Positions 1 through 4,648 of a stretch of DNA of 5,545 bases are shown here, piece after piece. Every line of letters begins with the position of its first letter. The stretch's first letter is position 1. The notes below the pieces were generated by a model. That model did no database searches, was not told where the DNA came from, and worked only from the letters and a program-made list of their open reading frames with translations. The stretch spans positions 1-5,545 of the forward strand of contig QBLP01000135.1 in NCBI GenBank assembly GCA_003070825.1, in the 5' to 3' direction. Made by a program: the position numbers and the translations under genes. This DNA comes from Halanaerobium sp. (GTDB lineage Bacteria; Bacillota; Halanaerobiia; Halanaerobiales; Halanaerobiaceae).

Positions 1-770
1 CCTCTTTTAATCTGTGCATCATAAAGATCATGTAAAAACATATTCATCTTAGCAATAGACCAGGTATTTAAGTTTCTTTCCTGACCAAAAAGAGAAATGT
101 TCTCCATTCTATCCTGATCTTCTTTTCTAATATGTTCAGCAGAATAAATAAGCATCCCGCCAGAGCCGCAAGCTGGATCATAGACACGGTCCCCAGACTC
201 AGGATCTAAAATTCTTACTAAAAGCTGAACCACCTCACGAGGGGTATAGAACTCTCCACCTTTTTTACCGGCATCATCAGCAAACTGTCTGATTAAGTAC
301 TCATAAGCTCTACCCAGAAGATCAGCATCCTCTAAGTTTTCATTACCTAATTTTAAATCAGTATAATGCTGGATTAACTTTTCTAACACACTGTCAGGTA
401 GTCTATCCTTGTCATTAAAATCAACAGTTGTCAGCACTCCTTCTAAAACAGAGTTTTCCTGTTCTAAAACTACAAAAGCTTTATTGATAGCTGCCCCGAT
501 ATCCTCAGTCTGTTCTTTAATTGCAGACCAGCGAGCTCTTTCAGGAATAAATACCTTTGACTCAGTGTAAAAGTCTGGATCATCAACTACTTCTTCACCG
601 TATTCTTCAATAATGTGCTCTCTGTTCTCCATAAATACATCATTCATTCTTTTTAGAAATAATAGTCCAAATATGTAGTTCTTATAATCTGCGGAATCAA
701 TGCTACCTCTTAAAATATTAGCTGATTCCCAGAGATGTGATTCTAATTCTTCTAATGTTAACTTCGACAT
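1..770 (-). CDS. hsdM: Type I restriction-modification DNA methyltransferase subunit HsdM, N-terminal part
   Basis: The 3' end of this gene lies beyond the left edge; 256 codons are visible of a family usually about 500 residues long. HsdM methylates adenine in the target site chosen by HsdS, using S-adenosylmethionine, and joins HsdR to form the restriction complex. The translation starts MSKLTLEELESHLWESANIL. Residues about 9-135 match the helical HsdM N-terminal domain, EFYTPREVVQLLV lies at about 173-185, and the SAM-binding motif I DPACGSGGML is at 198-207, followed by FGQERNLNTWSIAKMNMFLH. The catalytic NPPF/NPPY motif would lie outside the window. The start at 770 is set by AGGAGGAA at 777-784, seven bases upstream. 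hsdS and hsdR would be expected further left. The family call is very secure; whether the gene is intact cannot be seen. Confidence 0.95.
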   Translation of the reverse strand, partial: MSKLTLEELESHLWESANILRGSIDSADYKNYIFGLLFLKRMNDVFMENREHIIEEYGEEVVDDPDFYTESKVFIPERARWSAIKEQTEDIGAAINKAFVVLEQENSVLEGVLTTVDFNDKDRLPDSVLEKLIQHYTDLKLGNENLEDADLLGRAYEYLIRQFADDAGKKGGEFYTPREVVQLLVRILDPESGDRVYDPACGSGGMLIYSAEHIRKEDQDRMENISLFGQERNLNTWSIAKMNMFLHDLYDAQIKR

Positions 771-813
771 TTACAATTCCTCCTAGAATAGTTAAGTTCT
801 CACTTATTAATAT

Positions 814-819
814 ATTATA
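814..819 (-). promoter_or_regulatory. Candidate -10 box for hsdM
   Basis: The minus strand reads a perfect TATAAT here, 44 bases before the hsdM ATG, in the short AT-rich gap after the repeat-protein gene. With a 17-base spacer the -35 would be TTATGA, a weak match. It suggests hsdM can be transcribed separately from the upstream gene, but in AT-rich DNA a TATAAT alone is weak evidence. Confidence 0.35.
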
Positions 820-823
820 AAGT

Positions 824-1264
824 TTAATTAATGCTTTCATAAGCTTCTACCTGATTTTCATATTCATACTTGACCATTTCATAGTCAAGACCCCATTTTT
901 CTTTTGCAGCAGCCATGATTTCGGGATGTTCATCTTGAGATTGAACCCAGTTATAGGCAGCTACCTGGTTTTCATATTCGTACTTAATCATTTCATAATC
1001 GGTGTCCCATTTTTCTTTAGCCAGTTTCAATAAGTCAAGATGATCCTCTACTTTTATAAGCCAGTTATAGGCTGCAGTCTGGTTATCAATCTGGTATTTA
1101 ACCATTTCAAAATCATCTTCCCAGTCTTCTGTTGCCTGCTCCTTTATAACCTCTTGAGCAGCTGCAGAATCAAGAAATAGATCTTCTGGTCCAGCAGCCT
1201 GAATTGAAAAAGTAAAGACCAACACAAATATTAAAGCAAGACTTAATCCCAGTTTTCTTCTCAT
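824..1264 (-). CDS. Small exported protein with three 38-residue Trp/Tyr-rich repeats
   Basis: This 146-aa protein has a clear signal peptide: MRRK, then a hydrophobic stretch at about 5-21, with a probable cut after IQAA at 21-24. The mature part starts near GPEDLFLDS and is then built of repeats beginning at W48, W86 and W124, spaced exactly 38 residues. The shared core is W-x-x-D-[FY]-E-M-[VI]-K-Y-x-x-x-N-Q-x-x-A-Y; each unit is preceded by a charged helix such as AAAKEK, and the third unit is short. The repeats look alpha-helical. No enzyme motif or cell-wall anchor is visible and I do not recognise the family. AGGGGAT upstream supports the start. It lies between a decayed gene and hsdM, transcribed the same way. 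A surface, periplasmic or envelope-binding role is only inferred from the signal peptide. Confidence 0.85.
   Translation of the reverse strand: MRRKLGLSLALIFVLVFTFSIQAAGPEDLFLDSAAAQEVIKEQATEDWEDDFEMVKYQIDNQTAAYNWLIKVEDHLDLLKLAKEKWDTDYEMIKYEYENQVAAYNWVQSQDEHPEIMAAAKEKWGLDYEMVKYEYENQVEAYESIN
827..1123 (-). repeat. Three tandem 114-bp coding repeats (38-aa units), the last one partial
   Basis: The units begin with the Trp codons at 1123, 1009 and 895. The second and third are the most alike (DYEMIKYEYENQVAAYNW and DYEMVKYEYENQVEAY), while the first is more diverged (DFEMVKYQIDNQTAAYNW). The gradient suggests a recent duplication of the C-terminal units. Slippage or recombination could change the copy number between strains. 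Confidence 0.85.
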
Positions 1265-1303
1265 TATTTTTCATCCCCTTTAATTTATTGTAGCTCACTA
1301 CTC

Positions 1304-1319
1304 TGACACCGTATTGTCA
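1304..1319. repeat. Short inverted repeat in the leader of the repeat-protein gene
   Basis: TGACA and TGTCA arms (5 bp) flank a 6-base loop between the candidate promoter and the ribosome binding site. It could be an operator half-site pair or a small leader hairpin. A 5-bp arm can arise by chance, so support is weak. Confidence 0.25.
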
Positions 1320-1332
1320 CCAGCAAGAAAAT

Positions 1333-1360
1333 ATTTTACCTATTACTATTTATACTTCAA
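1333..1360 (-). promoter_or_regulatory. Candidate sigma-70-type promoter for the exported repeat protein
   Basis: On the minus strand TTGAAG (1355-1360) and TAAAAT (1333-1338) are separated by 16 bases. They resemble TTGACA and TATAAT with one or two mismatches each, about 70 bases before the ATG at 1264. The position just after the preceding open frame fits an independent transcript. Confidence 0.4.
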
Positions 1361-1368
1361 TAAATTCT

Positions 1369-1733
1369 TTAATTTTCCTTTATTGCTGCAGCAGTTATTA
1401 TTGTCGTAAATTGTAGAAAAAGAGCGGTATAACCAACTATTTTCACTTTATTCTCCACATATATCAGCACACTGGAATAGCCACTCCTAAAGGGTCTCAG
1501 AAAGTCATATGCGCTTATTTTTACCTTATCTGGCTATTTGTATGTTAACAGATGAACGCCCTCAAAACAAGCATTTAAAGCCATATAGACTGGATTAAAA
1601 TATAAGCAGTCTCCATCAGATTTACCTTTATTCATAATGAAGACTGCATGATTATTTTTGAAGATTAGTCGCTCCAGTGATCTTATTAAATTATAGTTTT
1701 GAACCAGAAAAGATTTCTGAAAGCTTCAACCAT
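1369..1733 (-). pseudogene. Interrupted or decayed gene of unknown function (one in-frame TAG)
   Basis: This lies in the 477-bp gap between the LysM and repeat-protein genes. One minus-strand frame is open from 1725 to 1537 (63 codons, including SLERLIFKNNHAVFIMNKGK), is stopped by TAG at 1534-1536, and continues in the same frame for 54 more codons (including KVKISAYDFLRPFRSGYSS) to TAA at 1369-1371. Both halves have protein-like composition. No ATG with a ribosome binding site opens this frame. An ATG at 1731-1733 in another frame gives MVEAFRNLFW before a stop, so a frameshift near the start is possible. The simplest reading is a pseudogene of about 120 codons; TAG readthrough is a less likely alternative. 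I do not recognise the product. Confidence 0.45.
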
Positions 1734-1753
1734 TTCTTAGTCTACTTTTCTGG
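1704..1753. repeat. 9-bp inverted repeat across the end of the LysM gene
   Basis: CCAGAAAAG at 1704-1712 and its exact complement CTTTTCTGG at 1745-1753 flank 32 bases that include the LysM stop codon. No U-tract follows on the minus strand, so it is not a classical terminator. It might shield the mRNA 3' end, or be a scar of whatever disrupted the following gene. Confidence 0.35.
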
Positions 1754-2008
1754 AATCACAATCTTCTGATTAACTCTGATCATTGTATCAATCTCATTGA
1801 CCTTTTTAATGGCTGCTACCATCAGCCGCGGGTCAAGGTCAGAGTTAATCGCTTCTGCTATCTCCCAGAGGGTATCACCTCGCTTTACCACATAAACCTC
1901 ATTCCAGCTATAACTATCAATAATATCATCTGGACCTGTCTGAGCTAAAATTGCAGCTGTCAGAAACATTATAGCCATCAATACAGAAGCTGCGGTTAGT
2001 TTATTCAT
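1742..2008 (-). CDS. Exported single-LysM-domain protein, overlapping bet
   Basis: An 88-aa protein with a signal peptide (hydrophobic stretch at about 5-21, likely cut near AILA-Q at 20-23) and one LysM domain at about 39-86. YVVKRGDTLWEIAEAI and the final NQKIVIPE are the hallmark ends of LysM. LysM binds N-acetylglucosamine-containing polymers such as peptidoglycan, so the mature protein should sit outside the membrane against the wall. No enzymatic domain is present. Its ATG overlaps the bet stop codon as ATGA (2005-2008), and AAGGAG inside the end of bet serves as its ribosome binding site, so translation is probably coupled. Small LysM proteins such as YneA act in SOS-controlled division arrest, but no specific similarity to YneA can be shown here. 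The domain call is secure; the role is unknown. Confidence 0.9.
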   Translation of the reverse strand: MNKLTAASVLMAIMFLTAAILAQTGPDDIIDSYSWNEVYVVKRGDTLWEIAEAINSDLDPRLMVAAIKKVNEIDTMIRVNQKIVIPEK

Positions 2009-2898
2009 GAAATCTCCTTCCTTTCCTGAGCACTTAACCTGCTAAATGTATTTAAGATAGATTTCAACTGCTCAAACTGATCTTTACTCAAGCTGTTGAT
2101 CGATATCTTTTTGCTGCTGTCTATACCCTTTTCTTTTTTTACATGTCTTAGATAATTATAGAGGTCCTCTTTCAGCTTGGGATCATCACCAACTATCTCT
2201 TTAATAGCAAGTTCTCTTTCAGTTAGAGAGTTAACTTGATCGTTTTTTAAAGTTTCATCTTTCTGAGTTTTACCTTCATTTTTCTTGCCCTGTACCTGGC
2301 TAAATGGAATCTCATCAAAGTTATAATCACTCTGCTGCTGTACAGCCATTTCTTCTCTGGAAACAAGACCAGAGACACTGAAAGCTCGCTTTAAAGCCAT
2401 TGATTCAGCTACTTTAAGAATCATAGCTGAAGGATACTGCTTCCAGACCTTAGTATCTGACCTGTATTCTTCAAAGGGAGCAAAGACATAAACGGGATAG
2501 CTTCTGTCCTTTCTATAAACCAAAGCGTAACTACCGACAATCTGTCGGCGGTTGGTCCCATATTGATGATTAATTCCAGTTTCTTTTCGTCTAAACTTAT
2601 CATTTTCTCTAACTACATCTGAAACCAGTCCATCATACTGGGGATGCCTATCAGCTATCTTTAGATAACCATCCCTGGAAGTCATAATTGTTGGCTTACC
2701 ATCCTTCTTCCAGAAGAATATCTCTTTATTGAAAGGATCAAGTCCATATTTTTTAGCCAGATAGATTAACATCTTAAACTCATCACTACTTGCATCTACG
2801 GCAACAGTTCGTCTCAGGGTTTCTAACTCCTCTTCAGTAAAAGTAATCAGTTCTTTTTTCTTTCTATTAATATCAACAACTTTACTCTTTGCACTCAT
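2005..2898 (-). CDS. bet: Phage-type single-strand annealing recombinase, Bet/RecT family
   Basis: This 297-aa protein matches the lambda Bet (Red beta) type of annealing protein, which coats single-stranded DNA and pairs complementary strands. The core spans about 17-185: SSDEFKMLIYLAKKYGLDPF (38-56), KEIFFWKKDGKPTIMTSRDGYLKIADRHPQYDG region (58-90), and the late helix MILKVAESMALKRAFSVSGL (159-178). A polar linker with FDEIPF (194-199) follows, then a charged helical C-terminal part (223-297), comparable in position to the partner-binding domain of Red beta. GAGGAGGAA before the ATG at 2898 fixes the start. No matching exonuclease (lambda Exo or YqaJ type) is in the window, so any partner must lie elsewhere. 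It sits after a zinc-ribbon gene and is coupled to the LysM gene. Confidence 0.92.
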   Translation of the reverse strand: MSAKSKVVDINRKKKELITFTEEELETLRRTVAVDASSDEFKMLIYLAKKYGLDPFNKEIFFWKKDGKPTIMTSRDGYLKIADRHPQYDGLVSDVVRENDKFRRKETGINHQYGTNRRQIVGSYALVYRKDRSYPVYVFAPFEEYRSDTKVWKQYPSAMILKVAESMALKRAFSVSGLVSREEMAVQQQSDYNFDEIPFSQVQGKKNEGKTQKDETLKNDQVNSLTERELAIKEIVGDDPKLKEDLYNYLRHVKKEKGIDSSKKISINSLSKDQFEQLKSILNTFSRLSAQERKEIS

Positions 2899-2922
2899 TT
2901 TTTATTCCTCCTCTTAATTTAA

Positions 2923-2949
2923 GGAGACCCAGATTTAATCCAGGCCTCC
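2923..2949 (-). promoter_or_regulatory. 12-bp hairpin in the leader of bet
   Basis: On the minus-strand RNA, GGAGGCCUGGAU pairs with AUCUGGGUCUCC (several G-U pairs) around a 3-base loop, ending 24 bases before the bet ATG and just ahead of its ribosome binding site. UUAAAUUAAG follows instead of a U-tract, so it looks more like an mRNA processing or stability element, or a regulator-binding hairpin, than a terminator. Confidence 0.5.
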
Positions 2950-2957
2950 AATTATAT

Positions 2958-3086
2958 TTAGTCTTCTTCTGGTCTTTGAGCTTCTTCATCACTTAGATCA
3001 TGGTCACAGTGGGGGCAGTTCCATTCACCCTTTTTACAGGAGCTGTAGGACTTCCTTCCACACTCAGGACAGTGCTTTACATACAT
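2958..3086 (-). CDS. 42-aa zinc-ribbon protein
   Basis: The product starts MYVKHCPECGRKSYSSCKKG, continues EWNCPHCDHDLSDEEAQ and ends PEED. The pairs CPEC (6-9) and CPHC (24-27) form a four-cysteine zinc ribbon, and an acidic tail of about 14 residues follows. Such mini zinc ribbons are common in phages and plasmids and usually act as DNA/RNA- or protein-binding adaptors; no specific partner is known here. AAAGGAGGTGAA (3091-3102) sits correctly for the ATG at 3086. An in-frame ATG at 3117-3119 would add 11 residues (MSKKQRKEVNK), but it abuts a terminator U-tract with no ribosome binding site, so I prefer 3086. The gene precedes bet in the same direction with a hairpin between them. Confidence 0.8.
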   Translation of the reverse strand: MYVKHCPECGRKSYSSCKKGEWNCPHCDHDLSDEEAQRPEED

Positions 3087-3119
3087 CTTATTCACCTCCT
3101 TTCTCTGCTTTTTAGACAT

Positions 3120-3143
3120 AAAAAAAGCCCGGCGCCGGCCAGG
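3120..3143 (-). terminator. Intrinsic terminator after the radC-like gene, abutting the zinc-ribbon leader
   Basis: On the minus strand CCTGGC pairs with GCCGGG around a CGGC loop (3128-3143), followed by C and seven T (3120-3126). It is the most GC-rich spot in its neighbourhood and a classic Rho-independent terminator. It starts about 30 bases after the radC-like stop codon and ends only about 33 bases before the zinc-ribbon start codon. Confidence 0.85.
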
Positions 3144-3172
3144 TTAATTAAATATTATTAACTTTTGCTGAT

Positions 3173-3628
3173 TCAGTCTTTCATCAGATTCTCTTCCTGC
3201 ATACTGATAAAGTTATCTCTGCTGCCGATAATAATATGGTCCACTACATTGATCCCCATTATCTTACCGGCCTTCTGCAGCTTTTTAGTAATTGAGATAT
3301 CATCACTGCTTGCATCCGCCACACCTGAAGGATGATTGTGAGCTAAAACTATACCCGCTGCATTCTGCAGTATTGCCCGTTTAAAGACCTCTCTGGGAGT
3401 AACTAGACTTGAAGTCAATGTACCTGTAGAAACCTCAAATACCCCTGTTACCTTGTTCTTAACATCAATGGTAGCGATAGCAAAGACTTCTTCTGCTCTC
3501 CTGTCAAGTTCAACCACTTCTACAAAGAGATCTCTTGCCTGAAACGGGTTCCTCACATACTTATCAATGTCATACCTTCCACCTGACTCCTTAACAATTC
3601 TTAGACTAAACTTCTGAATATTTACCAT
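3173..3628 (-). CDS. radC: RadC-type JAB/MPN domain protein lacking the usual N-terminal domain
   Basis: This 151-aa protein is the JAB (JAMM) half of the RadC family. From the chosen start, PFQARDLFVEVVELDRRAEE is followed by VSTGTL (66-71), TPREVFKRAI (77-86) and the metal-binding signature HNHPSG (97-102) with S107 and D110, so the H-x-H...D zinc site looks complete. Full RadC proteins are about 220-230 residues with an N-terminal helix-hairpin-helix part; here that part is absent, as is common on plasmids, prophages and integrative elements. The biochemical role of RadC is not settled: metalloprotease-like folds are known, and a repair or recombination link is traditional. An ATG at 3637 touches AAAGGAG (3638-3644) with no spacing, whereas the ATG at 3628 has nine bases, so 3628 is the better start. 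A terminator follows. Confidence 0.9.
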   Translation of the reverse strand: MVNIQKFSLRIVKESGGRYDIDKYVRNPFQARDLFVEVVELDRRAEEVFAIATIDVKNKVTGVFEVSTGTLTSSLVTPREVFKRAILQNAAGIVLAHNHPSGVADASSDDISITKKLQKAGKIMGINVVDHIIIGSRDNFISMQEENLMKD

Positions 3629-3660
3629 TATTCTCATCTCCTTTATGTTTTAGTATTTAT

Positions 3661-3834
3661 TTAAAAGGGCATCTTAAATTCCTGATCCTCACTACTTAAA
3701 GCTGCAGCTCTTTTCTTCTTTTTCTGCAGTAGTCTGGCTGCTCTCTCCAGATCATCTTCATCCATTGGCTCAGCATAAGGTCCTAAAGCTCTCTTTACTC
3801 TCCATTCATCACTCGGCACACCATTAACCGGCAT
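3661..3834 (-). CDS. 57-aa protein of unknown function with acidic tail ending in MPF
   Basis: Starting at 3834, where GGAGGTG (3841-3847) gives a proper ribosome binding site, the product begins MPVNGVPSDEWRVKRALGPY and contains an acidic-to-basic helix, DEDDLERAARLLQKKKKRAA (26-45), and a tail SSEDQEFKMPF. A longer reading from 3930 runs through a terminator hairpin and has no ribosome binding site, so it is rejected. I do not recognise the family. The last residues resemble the acidic hydrophobic tip of single-stranded DNA binding protein (…DDDIPF), which docks repair enzymes; with a Lys before MPF the match is loose. It lies just before the radC-like gene in the same direction. Confidence 0.7.
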   Translation of the reverse strand: MPVNGVPSDEWRVKRALGPYAEPMDEDDLERAARLLQKKKKRAAALSSEDQEFKMPF

Positions 3835-3851
3835 AATTTTCACCTCCAAAT

Positions 3852-3886
3852 AAAAAAAGAGACCATCAGCTCTCACTGACAGTCCC
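3852..3886 (-). terminator. Strong intrinsic terminator between the 140-aa and 57-aa genes
   Basis: On the minus-strand RNA GGGACUGUCAG pairs along 11 bp with CUGAUGGUCUC (three G-U pairs) around a UGAGAG loop, directly followed by seven U (3852-3858). It begins 12 bases after the stop codon of the 140-aa gene, and its U-tract ends only 17 bases before the ATG of the 57-aa gene, so that gene has no room for its own promoter after the terminator. Confidence 0.88.
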
Positions 3887-3898
3887 CTGAGTTTAATC

Positions 3899-4321
3899 CT
3901 AAGCATTATTCCAACCTTCCATGAATGCATCTTTCAGTCCTGAGAAAACACTCTCTGATTTAAGTCTGGTAGAATTGGCAGCGATAACCGACTTCTCTAT
4001 TGCCTTCAGGGCAGCTCTATCGACCTTTGATGCAGCCACCCCAGTGACTTTAGCAACATTCCTAGTTCCAGTAGATGCAAGTCCAGCTGCCTTTTTAACG
4101 CCATTCTCAGCTGTCTGAGCAAGCTTCTTAAAGGCATTGTCACCACTCTTAGAAGCAATAATCTTCTCAGCATATTTGAGCTCATCTTTTCTCTTAAGCC
4201 CCAGCTCATCCAGCTTATTTAGGACCAGCTCCTGCATTACATCATTCTCTGCCATCATTGCTCTAACCAGCATTTCTCTTAGTCTTAAAACAGTCTCAAC
4301 ATTGTTTTCATTTTTAAACAT
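3899..4321 (-). CDS. 140-aa helical protein of unknown function
   Basis: CGGAGGTAAT just upstream supports the ATG at 4321. Residues 1-58 look like amphipathic helices rich in Glu, Met and Leu (VLRLREMLVRAMMAENDVMQ at 11-30). Residues 64-118 are rich in Ala, Lys and Val with few bulky residues (FKKLAQTAENGVKKAAGLAS, then RNVAKVTGVAASKVDRAALK), somewhat like lysine/alanine-rich nucleic-acid-binding tails. The end, SGLKDAFMEGWNNA, is a short amphipathic helix. There is no signal peptide, membrane segment or cysteine. I do not recognise the family; a DNA-associated or phage/plasmid accessory role is only suggested by the neighbours. A strong terminator follows its stop codon. Confidence 0.75.
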   Translation of the reverse strand: MFKNENNVETVLRLREMLVRAMMAENDVMQELVLNKLDELGLKRKDELKYAEKIIASKSGDNAFKKLAQTAENGVKKAAGLASTGTRNVAKVTGVAASKVDRAALKAIEKSVIAANSTRLKSESVFSGLKDAFMEGWNNA

Positions 4322-4373
4322 AATTATTACCTCCGTATTTTAGTTTTATTTTGACTTTCAACTTAAACAGCAT

Positions 4374-4496
4374 TTACTCAGATATCAGATAAAGATCAAA
4401 GAGAATAAAGAACAAAGCCAGCAGAATATTTCCACTGAACAAACTCTGCCAGGCTAAAGCACCAAGTAATAAGATAACAAGTGTCTTAGAAGCCAT
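4374..4496 (-). CDS. 40-aa single-pass membrane peptide
   Basis: Starting at 4496, with GGGAGGTGAA (4501-4510) as ribosome binding site, the product is MASKTLVILLLGALAWQSLF followed by SGNILLALFFILFDLYLISE. Residues 5-38 are almost wholly hydrophobic with a Ser-Gly-Asn break at 21-23, fitting one membrane helix or a tight helical hairpin. The reading could extend to an ATG at 4571 (65 aa, adding a charged stretch from MSKFKEVRVD), but that ATG abuts a terminator U-tract without a ribosome binding site. Small hydrophobic peptides of this kind include phage holins and type I toxins; nothing here decides between these. It is followed after about 50 bases by the 140-aa gene. Confidence 0.65.
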   Translation of the reverse strand: MASKTLVILLLGALAWQSLFSGNILLALFFILFDLYLISE

Positions 4497-4562
4497 CTGA
4501 TTCACCTCCCTTTCCTTATTTTGGACTAAGACCACTCCCTTATCTACTCTCACCTCCTTAAA

Positions 4563-4579
4563 TTTAGACATAAAAAAAG
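4563..4579 (-). repeat. 17-bp exact repeat at a terminator/start junction (copy 1; copy 2 at 3111-3127)
   Basis: TTTAGACATAAAAAAAG on the plus strand occurs exactly here and at 3111-3127. On the minus strand both read CTTTTTTTATGTCTAAA, and both are followed within 65 bases by GGAGGTGAAT-[AC]AG-ATG. Each joins a terminator U-tract to the leader of a very small gene, so the junction looks duplicated as a unit. Confidence 0.7.
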
Positions 4580-4597
4580 AGCTGCCTGAACAGCCTC
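4572..4597 (-). terminator. Intrinsic terminator-like hairpin before the membrane peptide gene
   Basis: On the minus-strand RNA GAG-g-CUG pairs with CAGCUC around a 6-base loop, leaving one bulged G, and is followed by seven U (4572-4578). No gene ends just upstream: the nearest stop codon is at 4762-4764. The element therefore sits in a leader, 75 bases before the ATG at 4496, a position typical of an attenuator. Confidence 0.6.
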
Positions 4598-4613
4598 AGT
4601 TAAGAGACTGTCC
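4588..4613 (-). promoter_or_regulatory. Competing hairpin (possible antiterminator)
   Basis: On the minus-strand RNA GGACAGUCUC pairs along 10 bp with GAGGCUGUUC (with G-U pairs) around a UUAACU loop. The second arm contains GAGGCUG, the same bases that form the first arm of the terminator just downstream, so the two structures cannot form together. This is the layout of a transcription attenuator, but no ligand-binding domain or leader peptide is evident. Confidence 0.45.
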
Positions 4614-4648
4614 AGATAGCTCAATGTCTTTAAGTATTCAGTTATGCT

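Noticed and set aside
824..1264. CRISPR-like array from the regular 114-bp repeats
   Set aside because: The repeats are coding, in frame, adjacent without spacers, and conserved at protein level.
2421..2603. 60-codon minus-strand frame inside bet
   Set aside because: It overlaps the well-supported Bet core in another frame and has no recognisable content.
3835..3930. N-terminal extension of the 57-aa protein to an ATG at 3930
   Set aside because: It would run through an 11-bp terminator hairpin and overlap the end of the preceding gene; the internal ATG at 3834 has a strong ribosome binding site.
4006..4209. 67-codon minus-strand frame inside the 140-aa gene
   Set aside because: It is a Leu/Arg-rich shadow frame with no ribosome binding site; the 140-aa reading has a good one.
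3921..4343. Two plus-strand open frames (3921-4118 and 4137-4343)
   Set aside because: They are antisense to the 140-aa gene, have low-complexity Ser/Leu/Ala composition, and lack ribosome binding sites.
4322..4373. Promoter for the 140-aa gene (TTGAAA...TAAAAT)
   Set aside because: The spacing is 13 bases, too short for a sigma-70-type promoter.
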